From Rapana venosa (lineage: Eukaryota > Mollusca > Gastropoda > Neogastropoda > Muricidae), in NCBI GenBank assembly GCA_028751875.1, contig CM054140.1, positions 13,471,771-13,535,770 of the forward strand: 64,000 nt of DNA, written 5' to 3'. Positions 1 to 12,919 of the stretch are shown here, piece after piece; positions within the stretch are counted from its first letter, which is position 1, and every line of letters starts with the position of its first letter. The position numbers and the translations under genes are program-made. The notes beneath the pieces are model-generated. The model was not told where the DNA came from. It made no database searches and saw only the letters and a list, made by a program, of their open reading frames with translations.

Positions 1-1949
1 TCATCATGACTGACCGAGTCTTTTACTGTATACATACATAATCAACTTATCCAGATTTATTTTGTTTTGTTTTTTCTAATTCTATGCTTGAAATTTTCTA
101 GGGAGAGCATACCAGTGACCACAGTACAGTGCCTCCCTTTTATTTCCCATTTGAAATGATTGTGATCTATATGTTTTGTTGGAAAAAAAAATTTTAAGTA
201 TTTTTTTCATAAGGGTTTTGTTTTGTTTGGTTTTGTTTGTTTGGTGGGTTGTTGTTGGTTTGTTTGTTGTTGTTTTTTTGGGGTGGGGGGTTGGCAGTAT
301 AGCTAGTGTTTCGCTGTAAACTACGTTTGTATATATAACAAAAATAAAAAGGAGAAAAGGAGGAGATTATCATTATAAAAAGAAGGAAATGGTTTAAGGT
401 TTGATGGAGATTGTAAAATTCTAAAATAGCTATTGAGGGTGACCCTCAACCTCTGCTGAAGATTGTTCTTTATTTGGTGGTGCTGGTATATATGTCTATG
501 TCATATGCATTTGTGTGTGTGAGTTATTGTAGTTTGTGATGAAAATATGGATGATTGAAACATGATTTTTTTCTCTTGATGTGATCATGTGGTGTAGGTC
601 CCAATACAGGCTCTGTGGTTGCCTGAGTATATTATAACATGATGTAAAAGGATTATGAATGAATATAATGTACATGTATATATATATGAATGAATAGTGA
701 ATGAATGACCCAGAATGAACTGAAAAGTAAAAAAGAAAAAAAATCCTGTGAATGAATGACCAAGAATAAACTGAAAATTAAAAAAAGAAAAAATCCTGTA
801 AATGAATGACCCAGAATGAACTGAAAATTGAAAAAAGAAATCCAAACAGGCAAAACTAGTTCTTTGTTAATTTTTTTTTTAAACCCTCCATTTTGTGAAT
901 TTATGTTTTTCATCGATATCAGATTCTAGATGATTTTTTTTTTTTTTTTTTTAAATTTCTGTAATGCAACTATATTGATGAACTTGTAGAGGCAGCCACC
1001 AGTGTTCTAAATTGAAGTATTAAAAAAACCAACCCAACACTGGCAACTTTGTGGAAGAATACATAATATACATCAGACTTTTTTAAATTTATTTGATAGG
1101 TAATGGAAACAAGTAATTCATTGCTTCATTCATTCCATATCTTTGCTGAAAAGCACTGAAACAGGTCTTTACTTCAAATCAGTAGTTGGTCTGATTGAAA
1201 TGTTCATGAATGCTAATTTTTTTGTGGTTTATTTTTCTCCTTTTTGAATTTGAACATACACATATTTTCAACTTCAATTGAATAAATGAATTTGCCTTTC
1301 ATCAGCTATTGTGTGTTTGTGTTTATGCGCATGTGTCAGCTCAGAAAGACAGGGAGGGTGTATTATTATACGTTTTCATATAAATTTCTAAACATAGAGG
1401 GTGTATTATTGGTATACAATGAGTTGTGTATAATGCTTGTACTAGTAACACATGCATGATCAAGAACAAACTAGGTAATAAGACAAAACTGCTTTTTTAA
1501 GATTTCATGAGTGGATTTACACACACACATATGTAAGAATAAGAATCTGCTTTTTGAAGCAGTCACTCGGATACCATCAACCATGGATTGCATGCATTTG
1601 GTGTTGACGTGGTCAACATGTTTCAGATCAGAGTTTCAAGTCGACCGCTCTCATGTCCCTCAAGTTAAAGCACTCAGTTGCTATATTTGTTATATACATA
1701 GCCATTTCTGCTTTTTATTTTTAAAGACTTTACTATTTAATTACGATAAGCAGATTTATTCTATAAATTCTATTGATAATGCTTCGTTTTAAAAGCAAAA
1801 TAGTGCACAAAGTAAATCATGTTTAGAAATAAGCCATTATGTAATTATATACTTTGTATTATTTATAGAAAGCCGATACTGAAATTGTTAAATAGAATGG
1901 TGGTGGCGGCGCCAAATTGAGCATTTTTTAAATTTTTCTTTCTATTTTT
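1..1949. other. AT-rich non-genic DNA, no gene seen
   Basis: No reading frame here looks coding. The stretch is AT-rich with T and A runs, and the only clear structure is a short tandem repeat at 698-843. The frames that stay open are short and biased by homopolymers. Confidence 0.6.
698..843. repeat. Three-copy tandem repeat, about 50 bp unit
   Basis: Three adjacent copies start at 698, 749 and 799. They share a TGAATGAATGACC start, an AGAATGAACTGAAAA core and an A-rich end finishing in ATCC. The copies differ by a few substitutions and single-base indels, and the third is slightly shortened. Confidence 0.85.
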
Positions 1950-2137
1950 AAGGATTAAACACTCAGGTGCTTTTATACATCTAATTCCCATGTGCATACG
2001 ATTTTAAATTTTATCAATTCCCACCAGCACAAATGACCTACTCTTCCCAAAGGCAGAACATGTTCTAACGTGGGCACAATGTACAACATGTGTTCGCACA
2101 CACGATCCTGGTTTATAGTCTCATCTGAAGCAAGGAC
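1950..2137 (-). mobile_element. S1-family tRNA-derived SINE, 5'-truncated
   Basis: Read on the minus strand this carries the S1 body: the GACTATAAACC motif, a GAACGCA...CAGAACAT segment, the TTCTGC..AAGAGTAGG segment and the terminal GATGTA..AAAGCACCTGAGTG block. It is clearly diverged from the younger copies near 20.7, 30.7 and 49.4 kb, and the tRNA-like head is missing. Confidence 0.75.
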
Positions 2138-2249
2138 ATTCCCCAGTATTAGCACACACCCTTGGGAGTGAGAAAAATAAAAAGAAGGGGAGGGGAAAAA
2201 TAACTGTCCAGAAAAGCCACCTCTAGTAAGTAGATGTCTGATGAAGATG

Positions 2250-2387
2250 GAGCTAAATGCAGTGGTCAAGGCTGAACAGAGTAGGAGCTAAATGCAGTGG
2301 TCAAGGCTGAACAGAGTAGGAGCTAAATGCAGTGGTCAAGGCTGAACAGAGTAGGAGCTAAATGCAGTGGTCAAGGCTGAACAGAGT
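2250..2387 (+). repeat. 35-bp minisatellite, four copies
   Basis: Four nearly identical 35-bp units begin at 2250, 2285, 2320 and 2355, each starting GAGCTAAATGCAGTGGTC. Only the last few bases of the fourth copy differ, so the array is recent. It lies just beside the truncated SINE at 1950-2137. Confidence 0.95.
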
Positions 2388-3084
2388 CCAGACCAAATCT
2401 CCAGTCTTATCTTTGGACTTCTCTTCTCTTCTCTCCCTTAACCTTTGCCATACACTATGAATTTTTGCATGCCAAACTGACTGGGAAAAACATCTCCCAT
2501 CTTTTAATCAGTAATACTACAAACTTGAATAGCGTCACTAGATTAAACATTACATTTGTTGGAACACATCACTACGAAGCAAACTCTCAATATTATTCTT
2601 TACATAATTATATCTTAATTGTCACAGGTTTTGTTTAGCTGTGTTCATATATTACAAGCGTTTGATTTGATGACATTTTAAGATGAAATTGACAAATATT
2701 TACAAACGTCAAAAATTATCTTCAGTGTCTACTTTTGGTACAAATCCATTAATTATGATATTGACGAATCAATCCAATAATGATCAATTTTTTAAATTTT
2801 TTTTTTATTATCTACCAACAAGCTTCTCAGTATAGAAAATCAAGAATGTGTTTCCTACAGTAAATTGTATTTGTTGAATTCTACACAGCTAAACTGCTTG
2901 TAAATTTTGATTTCTCTGAAAGTTTTGTTTTACCCCAAACTGACCCACTTTACTCATTTTGTGTGTGCATGACTAGCCATCAAGCTGAAATGTCCCAAGC
3001 TATTATCTGTATCAGATGCATTTTCTGGCATTTAGTAAACCTAGTCATTCATCTTCCAACACTGCTTTTTACATCTCACATCAA

Positions 3085-3126
<42 letters not shown>

Positions 3127-4099
3127 ACACACAACTTTTAGTAAGTCTAATCGCTCTTCATCTTCCACTCACAATTTACAGAGAATCAATGACTACTTTA
3201 ACATGAAAGGACATGGCATCACATCATGGCTCAGTTTAAAGGCATAATTCAAACACCTTTCCCCCGAAGGTGTGTGTGGTATTAAGTCTGATACCAAATG
3301 CTTTTCAAAACATCCTACAATTTCCTGTCAACTGCCAACATTCCAGGCATGGCACCTAAGCAGCAAACTACAAAAACAAATTTGATAGCAACATCAACAC
3401 TTGAGCTGGCCTGGTTTCCACAAATCTGATGATACATCTTGAATGATTTTTGCATTACTTTGCTTAGGTTTAAATCCACGCTTTAGTGAACTTAGATTTA
3501 CGTTAAGTAGTAAAGAGTATAGCATGTGCAAGCATATTCATTTCTGACAAGCATTTGAATAATTTGAATGTCAGAAAGTTGTCTGCATATACTTGGACAT
3601 CTAATGTAAGGAAGTGTTGAGAGAGAAACGATGAGAGGGAAGGAGAAAGGTGTATGTGCATCTGAGATCTTGTACATATACTTTACACTAATAAACGCAC
3701 ATACATTCATCAAAACTTACAAACCTTGGTCAAGTTTTTGTTTTATTTTTGGTCTCGATTTTTTGCTCATCTTTATTACTTTTCATCAAGTTTTGACAAT
3801 TTTTTCCCTCAACATTCTGAAATTTCCATTCTGTTTTATTTCAGCTGCGAGCCGGCTACCCAACCCTAACTCCAGTCACTCTTTGTTGGCTGAAGGGGGA
3901 GGTAGGCTTTTCCCAATGCTCTGACCAGCAGTGACACAATGACCAACCAACTGACTTTTGAACTGTCTCACCATCGTTTGACATAGAATCACAATAAAGT
4001 AAATGCTTTTAAAACACAAGTGACAAAGCTTAATTCCAGCCATATCTTTACAGCCAGAAAGCACAGATACCCTGAATCGCCTTCATCTATCTCGTGGGG
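2388..4099. other. Non-genic AT-rich DNA with one (AT)n tract
   Basis: No supportable gene. A pure (AT)n microsatellite lies at about 3088-3124. The rest is AT-rich single-copy-like sequence. Confidence 0.55.
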
Positions 4100-4290
4100 G
4101 AAAAAATGATTTTGCAACCAGCTTCCTCCACTCCCCACAGTCCTCTGCTTTCCACAGCAATTTGTCCCTCTCATGGCCAGTCAACTCTGATGTCTTCCTA
4201 TTGTTTTCTCCGTCTCATCTCCCTCCTTGTTCTGGTCGCTGTAGAAGTCTTGGCCAGTCCAAATGTTTGTGATGTGCCTATACCACTTTA
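4100..4290 (-). mobile_element. Decayed non-LTR retrotransposon 3' coding fragment
   Basis: On the minus strand the broken frames recall the end of a reverse-transcriptase polyprotein common in marine invertebrates: KLKWY..H near 4287, a GLAKT-like stretch, an arginine-rich RRRK segment and a frame resembling ENREEWRKL near 4110. It looks like the same family as the better copy at 27570-28250. It is interrupted by stops and frameshifts, so it is a dead remnant. Confidence 0.5.
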
Positions 4291-4882
4291 GTTTGCACAT
4301 TTTCACTGAAGGTAGCTCTTATGTTCTGATGGCAGTTTCAATTCTGACACCTTGAATAATTAAGTGCAAAGCATCAGCTTTAGTTTTAAAGAGAGGGTGT
4401 TGTGCAAAGCTTGTGCTTTTCTCAAGAAAGTCAGTTGGGTAGTCATATGCCAGTGGTGTGTGCTCACCACTTCAATTTTAATAAACTACCTAAGGTATAA
4501 AATTATCAATTATGTACAGGGCCATTCTGAAATACAGGAAAAATGGAAATACTGGTTACAGAAAATTCTCTAAAGAAACAAGCAACATTTTCTCCAGTCA
4601 TTTAGGTGGGCAAGCTTGGGTTTATAACATGTGATATAGGTAATTAAACTGGATTGCATAAGTCTATCCACACCTTCATACATCTCCAGTTGGGGTTCTA
4701 GAACAATCAAATGGGTTTGGGGGGAATGAAGGGTCTTATATGATTTAAATGCACTAACAGCGAAAAACAAAAAAAGAATGGGACACTTTTTGAGTGCTTT
4801 CCTTCCCCTTTATAGGGGAAGCACAAAGCACTTCATGAGAAAAAGTCAAAAGCAATACACTGAAATACATAAAATACCACCC

Positions 4883-5358
4883 ATACAGTACAGTGAAATA
4901 AATTGCGATATAAACAATGTACATAAACACTGATCACAATACTACTCACAGTTCAGTGAAATTGTGATATAAACAATGTACATAAACACTGATCACAATA
5001 CTTCTCACAGCACAGTGAAATAAATTGTGATATAAACAATGTACATAAACACTGATCACAATACTTCTCACAGCACAGTGAAATAAATTGTGATATAAAC
5101 AATGTACATAAACACTGATCACAATACTTCTCAGTTCAGTGAAATTGTGATATAAACAATGTACATAAACACTGACCACAATACTTCTCACAGTTCAGTG
5201 AAACTGTGATATAAACGATGTACATAAACACTAATATTACTACTCATACAGTACAGCGAAATAAATTGTGATATAAACAATGTACATAAACATTAATACT
5301 ACTCATACAGTACAGAGAAATAAATTGTGATATAAACAATGTACAAACACTGATAACT
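4883..5358. repeat. Tandem array, about 63-bp unit, eight copies
   Basis: Units run GTGATATAAACAATGTACAT, then AAACACTGATCACAATACT, then a CTCACAG..CAGTGAAAT end. The commonest period is 63 bp, and shorter variants lack a few bases of the AATAAATT segment. The outer copies are the most diverged, as expected for a minisatellite that turns over from its centre. The minus-strand frame through it is repeat translation and not a gene. Confidence 0.9.
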
Positions 5359-7239
5359 GCTGGAACCCAAAAGCAAAAACATGCTACTAGCAAAATGGGT
5401 TTCCCAATTCACCCTTTCAAGGGGGTAAAAATGAACTGGAAGCAGCTTCAAATGCAATATTTGAGAACATGGAACATGACACTAATTTTCACCCTGGAAT
5501 AATAGAAAATAGGGGGAAGGGGCAACATAACAGCGTGGAAGGTTATTACTGCATAACTTTAAAGAATCTACCAAATACTGTGCAAAACCAATGTCTAAGA
5601 ATTTCAAATAAAGAGGATAGGTTAAAGACATTATTTAAGCCATGTTCTTCAGGTTGTTATGATCAAGAAATAATACAGGAAACAAGCTACACACATGAAT
5701 AATACTATCCATTTGAAGGTGAAAAATGTGGGCATTGCTTGCAATGGTTACATGCAACTAAACTAAACAACTACCCAGGTCAAGTCGAGAAATTCAAGCC
5801 TCTCAAGTATCGAAACATCAAATGCAAAATTAAAAAACCAACCCCCCCCCCTCCCCCCAAAAAACCATTGAACATGTAGATTTAAAAGCATTATAATTCA
5901 AGAAAGGGCACTATTGTGTTTGGAAGAAAATTGTGTGAAAGTTGGGGGGGGGGGGGGGGGGGGGGGGTTGTCACACTTAGTTTTATTATGCTTGCCGTTT
6001 ATGCAGAGGAAGAAGAAAAAAAAAGAGGTCAAGCAATTCCATGGCAGAAATGGAAACCATTTAACACACATGTCCCTTGCAGCTGGGGAACAGACTAGCC
6101 CAATACAGGCAAATGCTTCATGAGCAAAACCATAAGTCATAAACTTTTAACAATTGTGTTGGGCTGTGCTGGAATAATACTCTATGGTACAGTGGTTAAC
6201 ACCGCAGTTGAAAATACCCAAATTTTACCATCTACAATGCAAAATCGGGCTTCAGCTATGAACTGCTTCACTTGATACTCGGTACTTCAAATCCAGTACC
6301 AAAAAAAACAAAACCCAAACAAAAAACCCACCCTAAAATGAACAGCTTTTGGTAATTACATCCAAGAAAACCATGTTAAATGTTTCAATAAAAAATAACA
6401 GACTGACAAGGAGAAAACTGGAAAAGGCATGCGATATAAATCGAAATAAGTTTTTTTTTTAATTTAAAAAATAAACGCAGGACTAGTTGTTGACCAGCAT
6501 TTCTTGCTGAAATTCATGTTTTTCTCCTACTTGGAAGTAAAAAAACCACCAAAAATCATCAATACTGCCCAAACATTTTATAAATACAACTGCTTGTAAA
6601 AAGTTTATGGCCAACTAAAAAACAAACCAACCACACACACACAAACATGTTCAACCATTTTCTAGTTTCACACAACCCATGTTTCTTGATAGCACATAAG
6701 TAAAAGTATGAAGGGCAGAACAAAACCACACCACAACCTGTACCACACTGTATTATCAAAATGATCTAGAATACATCATTTCACATTTGCTACACTGGCA
6801 TTTTAGAATACACACATTTGACATGAAGCTCTTTACTCTCACAAAAGCATAAATGGACCCAACAGATACAGTACAAAGGTTGCACAATGCAAAAAAACCC
6901 ACAAGAAATCATGCACAATGAGCATTTTTGTTATGAAAAATCTTTCACTTTAGTCATACCAATGCTACCAAGTTTTCTGTGGGGCCTCCAATCTTTGTTC
7001 CCACTCATTTCTTCTTTCACTCTATTTCTTCTAACCCCGTTTTCTCTTTTTTTGTACTTCCAATTTATTTTTTGGTTCATTTGTTCCAAATTGCATTGTA
7101 TAGCCTCAAACTTCTTTTCCTTTTTTTTTTCCTTCTCAGATAAAACAAAAACCCACACACACAAAAAAAAACCCTCACAAAAGGCTGCGATTGAGAATAC
7201 ATGTGCTGACAATGTAAAATTCTGCTCAGAGGGATGCAG
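5359..7239. other. Non-genic DNA with C and G homopolymers
   Basis: No gene supported. Short poly-C tracts lie near 5844-5858 and a G run of more than 20 lies at about 5944-5967. An A-box-like TGGTACAGTGGTTAACACC occurs near 6184 but has no convincing B box or tRNA fold. Small open frames here are low-complexity artefacts. Confidence 0.5.
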
Positions 7240-7546
7240 AAAAAAGGTAAAGGCATTCCCATAACCTATGTGGCTGTTGGGGAGCAAAGTGTTGGAGACC
7301 TTAGCTTCTCTAGGGGCCGGCATCTTGAGGACAGCGCATATATTCTGCCCTTATCTCCCTCACTGCTCTACTTTCCTCGACCCTAAAGAGGGCAGGAACC
7401 CATTCAGAGCTGTGTGAACTGGGGGACTATACTGAAGCTGAAACAAACGGCTACCCATCTACTTGGTAGCCAAGCTCAGTGCTACTTAACCATAATTTGT
7501 GGAAAGCGAGTGCTCTTACCACTAAAGCTATCCTATCCCTTCCCCT
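7240..7546 (-). mobile_element. S2-family tRNA/5S SINE, old copy
   Basis: A diverged minus-strand copy of the S2 SINE. Read in reverse it has a GATAGCTTTAGTGGTAAGAG A-box region, then a degraded 5S-like part, then the CTCTTTAGGGTC motif and the terminal CCTAGAGAAG..AAGG...ATAGGTTATGGG block. It is more diverged than the copies at 12991 and 35347. Confidence 0.8.
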
Positions 7547-7739
7547 AATTATTCAATCATGCATTCTAAAACTAGCACCCCCTACTTCCACTTTTGAATA
7601 CTTTTAATCTTTGATAAATTTTTTCAAAATGATTGAGAAGTTGTAAATGGTTACCTGCCATTTTTTCTCTACTACTATTTCTGCATTAATAATTTTGAAT
7701 AAACCTTCTTCTAAAATGCAGCCACTCCCCTTCAAATGA

Positions 7740-7778
7740 TTAATTGTATCATAAAACCAGCACCCTCTACCCCCCCCC

Positions 7779-7809
<31 letters not shown>

Positions 7810-8049
7810 ACCCCACCCCCCCCCCACTTCAAATAAACTTTCTGCATGGCTCTCCATCCCCCACCCCATCCTCCTCCCCTGAACCTATTCAAAAAGTGAC
7901 TGCCTACCCCTACCTCTATCCTCAGTCACTACACCTCTTTCCCCACCCTTTTCATATACCAAAACATTCTAGCACCCACTCTACCTTACCACCCCCCCCC
8001 CCCTCTCCATAAAATTCTAGCACCCTTGTACCATCAACCTCATCCTTTA
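7740..8049. repeat. Poly-C rich low-complexity tract
   Basis: Almost unbroken C runs occur at about 7771-7826, with further CCCCACC-rich sequence to about 8010. A recurring CTAGCACCC motif is scattered through 7570-8030, suggesting an old degenerate array. Nothing coding. Confidence 0.7.
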
Positions 8050-8242
8050 GACAAGACTAAAACCCAAGGTCCTGTGTGTGAATGCATGCAGAACATCTTG
8101 TGTACACATCAAAACCTGTTCTGCTTTTTGGAAAAGTAGGCCACCAAGTGCCAGTGGAAATCACAAAATTTACAAAACCACACGCACACAGGGACTGTAT
8201 GTAATAAAACACGCGAGCGCTTATTCCATTATCCACAAAATT
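8050..8242 (+). mobile_element. S1-family SINE, 5'-truncated
   Basis: Contains the S1 body from the GACTATAAAC-like start, through GAATGCATGCAGAACATCTTG and GGAAAAGTAGGCCA, to the terminal GCGAGCGCTTATTCCATTATC block. The tRNA-like head is absent. Divergence is moderate. Confidence 0.85.
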
Positions 8243-9774
8243 GAACAAATAAACCTCAAAAAGAAAGGTTTAGCCACTGTGTCACCACATACCACACTAT
8301 CTACCTGCCTTTTGTGTCCACAAGTGGGGCCAGAGTTAAGAGTTGAGGTTAATGTTAGGGTTAGTGTTAAAGAGTTAATAACTGGTAAGGGTTGTCTGTC
8401 AGCTGGTCGGTCTGAATGTTAGCATGCATTGTGGACACAATAGCACATAGATGGTATGTAGCTAGACACTATGGCCCTTAGCTCCCAATAGCATAGAGCT
8501 TTGAATCAGAAGCGCCAGTCCTATGAACAGCTAACCCTACAGCTTCCGATCCCAGAGATCTGGTGCGGGCGGACAAGAGAAGGCGTGGCTTATCTGAGTG
8601 AAACAAAGAGGCTTCCCCTAGGGCTGTTGGGTGACATCAGCTCTGCCCATTCAGTTCGATTGTTGTTTTCTTTTTCCTTAATAGACGCAGAAAGATTTGT
8701 TTTTAATGCAAAAGATTATAACTGAGTGAAAGTAATATTTGTGATCTTACTCAGAGAAATACAGCCTCATCCTTTTCCCTTTGCGCAAGAAATCTCATTT
8801 CTCAGTGTTACTTCAACACTTTTAATTCACAGTAGTAACACCTGCGCTTGCGATAGCGCGGTCTTCGTTTTTAAATACTGATGTCCTTTTAAGGCTACGC
8901 ATTGGACTTGTGTCCACAAATTTCCCCTTTTGCATGTTATTTCAGAGCCAAGATTTTTTTCTGTAACAAATTGTGTCTATCGAAAGAAAAACCCAAAATT
9001 ATGTAAGAAAAAAAGTATCAGCCAGCCCTCTTTCTTCTATCCCCACTGCTCTAAATGTGCATCTGTACCCCTCCTAACACCCCTCTCCCTCCCTTGCTTC
9101 TCCTTCCAACCTGATGTCTCCTCCCCACAACTACCCCCTTCACACAAACACCCCATCTCACTAAAAAATTTTTTTTAAATTATATGCTACTATTGTACTC
9201 ATGTTTAAAGTAAGAAACCTCAATTTTTCTTTTTTAAACAGACTATCTTGAGACTTTGCTTTCTCAGACCCGGATATGCCATATCTATCAGTCATGGCCA
9301 ACATTAACAGCAATGGACATTCCTGCTTAGTCGTCTCATGGCCAGATTTTTAGCACAGATCTCTACTCTAGCCAGAATCAATGGTTATTTTATTGCCTAT
9401 TTTCCAATTTCTACTTTTGAGGTCTCCAACACTTTGCTGCCCAATGACCACATACAAGTTATGGAACACATTGACCCATTTCCAACAGCTGAAAAAAAAT
9501 TATCTAAAGAAATAAAATAACATTACAAAGCATAATTAGCATCAAAGGGCTGATTACTATAAAAGTTTTGTTATTTGATTTGATTCCCTTATGACTTAAA
9601 AGCATAATAAGACAAGTACTTTTGAAACCAATCAAATCAGATTCATTCATTAAAAAAAAATCATTAAAAAAAGTCAATTCTTGCAGTGTTCTACAATCAA
9701 TGGAACAGTTTTGTAGTATTTTCTCAGGGAAAGTTTCATCAAATTCCTTTTAAAGGGGAAAAAAATTAACTTCA
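8243..9774. other. Non-genic; possible small inverted-repeat element
   Basis: No gene supported. At about 8285-8475 the ends are loosely inverted: CATACCACACTATCTACC with TTTTGTGTCCACAA on the left, and TTGTGGACACAATAG with GATGGTATGTAG on the right. A GTTAGGGTTAGTGTTA stretch lies between, so this may be an old MITE. A small hairpin motif GCGCTTGCGATAGCGC is at about 8844. Confidence 0.35.
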
Positions 9775-11080
9775 TTTTTTGTTGGCCCTGCTGATGTCAT
9801 GGATTCTCATGCCACAGGATTTGATGATGTTGCTGCCAGTGAGAAGCAGGTGGTCTGCCTTTTTTCCTTATTCCTCTTGGTTTTGCCTTCGAGTCTCCAT
9901 GAGGTCTTGGTTTTGTAGTGCATGGCCTATATATCTTAGTTTCCTTTCATTTATCAATGCAAGAAGTTTTCTTGTTCCCAGTTTGTGTCATTTGCTTTCA
10001 TGTGTTAAAGATGTCCAGCTGACCCTGAGCAGCCACCTAAAAAGCCACATCTCAGCTACTTTGCTTTTTTTCTTTTGTTTTTTATTATGTCCAGGATTCA
10101 CGGCCATATAGCTGGCATGGAATACTGCAATATTTGCTCGTTTAAAAGTATGTCCTACGTACATGATCCATTTGTTTTGACTGAGCTATCTAAAATCCGA
10201 CATTTTCAGAAATTTATTTCATGCTCAGTTCTGCAGCTGGTTCTGGCAACATGCGGCGCTTCAGTCATTTTGGCATCAAGCTTGATACTGGCTCTTGTTC
10301 TGGTGCATCTATGCAGTGTAATACGCTCTTCACGCTGGTAATGTAAGCCAGTAGCGCTGTACCAGCATAGCACACATGTTTCTGCCACCTACCTGTCTTC
10401 AATATCAGACTCATGGCTTGCTCTGTGTATATATTGAAAAGGTCTAACTCCTCTTGAGATGATGAAAAATTTACATTTTGTACTGGCCCATCTGACAGTG
10501 CCATTTTGGTCTTCATAAAGTGAGAAAATTTCAGAGATTATGTATTTTGAAAACCCATTTTATACATTGTGTTGAAAGATGCAGGTGAATCATACTGTCA
10601 AAAGGCTTTGCTGTAGACTATGACAGTAGTAGTTTTTCATTCATACTTTTTCAATGTTTTGAAGTACAAACACCACATTTGGTGTTCCTGTTTTTTCTTA
10701 AATCTGCCTGACTGATAGTTCAAACTCTACTTTTCGTTTTGTCCCATTTAAGATATAACAAACAAAATCTTGCTCGCATTACTTAAGAGCTATTGTCCTG
10801 TAGTTACTGCAGTCTTTTACAATTCCATTCTTATGGACCATGACAAATTCTGTTGACTTCTAGTCTGCTGGCCACTAACCAGCCTTTCAGATTTCACCGC
10901 ATAGGTAATGCATGGCTCTTAGCCTGCCTTCTCCTGGGTGCTTCAGCACTTCTGGATTGTCGTCGAGGCCTGGCGAGTCTTTGCATTAAGTTCTTTGATG
11001 GCTGGCTCTCAACTTCATTATGAGGGGTTCTGGCTGTAACTCAAGAGCTGTTTGTGCCAACATTTAAATCTATTATTTTG
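9775..11080 (-). mobile_element. Decayed RTE/CR1-like LINE reverse transcriptase
   Basis: Minus-strand frames, broken by many stops and frameshifts, show reverse-transcriptase landmarks in the right order. There is a HKNG..KDCSNYR segment near 10830, a TGTPNVVFVLQNIEKV-like segment near 10680, and a VRWAS..FSSSQEE and FNIYTEQ segment near 10450-10500. A degraded EMW..RRLLRVSWTS-like part and a KLRYIGHALQNQDLMET-like end follow near 9900-10050. These match the thumb and C-terminal parts of non-LTR retrotransposon polyproteins, where DCxNYR and FNIYTEQ are recurrent. The copy cannot code for an active enzyme. Confidence 0.75.
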
Positions 11081-12075
11081 AGGTACATTTTCTTCTTGGC
11101 TGTTTACGTTTGGGTAAAAAAAAAAAAAAGACGCCTCTCATTTTTAAAGAAAACTTTTCTAAAACTTCAATGGAAGTTATGTCAAGAGCCAACTATTTTC
11201 TCAAACATTTGATCAGATTCATTCCAAATAAATAAAAAGTGTTGTACAAAAAATTCACAAGCTATTCTGACTATTATCAAGGGTGTGCTTGATAGATGTC
11301 CCCTTCCTTCCCAGATGTCCTTGATGGGTTTCTCCTGCGATGACTATGGCTGGGGCTGCACTTTTCCCCGATGACTCGTTGCATTCTTCATGAGCTAGCG
11401 TTCCACAGTGATGAGATCTGAAGATTTAAAAACAGAATTTAAGGATGTTATGTATTTAGTATTTTTTTCTGTTTATTTAAACTCTGTTTCCCACTTGTTC
11501 CATTTTCAGTTTTTGTTTGCAGCCCCACTATCAACAAAAGCTATATCAGGGCTGCCATCTCATTATGTATTAGTGGTTCCAGTAACCTCCTCCCTTCCAA
11601 TCATATCTAATCTGGAAAAAAATGGTAAAGTACCGAAAAATATGGCAAAGTACCTAACTTATTTCCCTCCTTAAGGCCAATAAAACCAGACTGTGCTGCA
11701 GACACCAGACATTATCATCCACGGGTGACAAAAAACAATATGTAACCACTGCTAGTAATTTTTCTAAACACTGAAAATGCCATATGGACAAATAACACTC
11801 CAGAATGACTATCCTGTGCCCATCCCACTGTTACAGAATCACTACATGCCCTGAGGAAAGATTTAATTGGATGCAGGATTTTTTTTTAAAGAACTTTTTA
11901 TGTTTATCCAATGCTTTTCTTTTTTGTATGGTATGTTATAACATATTCAGTGTCAGGTGGAGGGGTGGGGGAACTCAAGTGCCAGTGCTTGTGTACTTTA
12001 AGCACACACATATGGATGAATATCATTACAAGTATGAATGTTTTTTGTTGTAAGAAATTGTTCACCTGAAACTGT
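11081..12075. other. Non-genic DNA, nothing recognised
   Basis: No convincing open frame, repeat or RNA gene was seen. Composition is AT-rich with a poly-A run near 11118. Confidence 0.5.
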
Positions 12076-12183
12076 GATGCTGCAGTGATTTGTGCTATTT
12101 TATGGAATAAATGTTTTTAGCTATGCTTATAAATATATGCAAGATATAGCGCTATATAAATTCCATTTTTTTATCATTATCAT
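12076..12183 (+). mobile_element. LINE 3'-end fragment
   Basis: Ends in TGCAAGATATAGCGCTATATAAATTCCAT followed by T and ATT runs. The same terminal block ends the coding LINE fragment at 20180 and recurs at 50933-51050, so this is a 5'-truncated insertion of that LINE or of a SINE that shares its tail. Confidence 0.65.
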
Positions 12184-12919
12184 AACCCCCTTGAATTTCT
12201 CGATTTTGAGATAATCAAGTTTGTATAAAAATTTGTAAATTGGGAAATTTTACACCCTGGCAGGGCAATGGAGACTTACCTGTGTGTGCGGTGTTTGTGT
12301 TGTGTACTCTGTGTGTAAACATATGCAGACATTTATTAAGCCTATCCCCATGAAAAAATATTTTTAAATATATCACAAAACATGACTGGCATATTTAGGA
12401 TGGAAAAACTACTGAACAGTCTTTGGGGGGTAACATGCAATTCTACCATGAGCAGTAACATTTATATCAAGGCAACATTTTTGTATCACACAAGTAGATT
12501 TACAGAGGCAAAGAGTAGCATCCTGAAAAATGCTGTCTTTCACTGTCAAGATATTCATGAAAAATCAGTAAATAGCAAATACATTATTTCACTGACAAGA
12601 TATTTTTGAAATTCAGTAAATCACATTTGAATATGGTGCTTTTTTATTTGAATTTCAAATCACAAATATCAGGTTCAGTTTTGTGAAACATTCCCTTTTC
12701 AGTTTACAATTTAAGGGCTTTTCCACTAGCTTTTACAGAAATTCAAAGGCATGATTCATACAGTACTACATTTGTAGCATGCAGATGCTAGGCTCCATCA
12801 GTTGCCACAAACTAAATATGTAAATACATATGTATGTATATTTGTGTGTGTGTGTGCGTGCACATATATGTCAGAATTCACCCACCCAATTCATTCTCCC
12901 CCACCCCCCATTTTGTTTC
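12184..12919. other. Non-genic DNA, nothing recognised
   Basis: No supported gene. A short imperfect GT tract lies at about 12842-12862. Confidence 0.45.

Noticed and set aside
2270..5358. CRISPR-like arrays (also 22 and 51.8 kb)
   Set aside because: Units are contiguous tandem repeats with no unique spacers, in a eukaryotic genome.
5898..6140. Open frames with poly-Gly or poly-Pro
   Set aside because: Produced by a G homopolymer of more than 20 bases.
8350..8375. Telomere-like GTTAGGGTTAGTG
   Set aside because: Only about two units, inside a possible MITE; far too short to be interstitial telomere.
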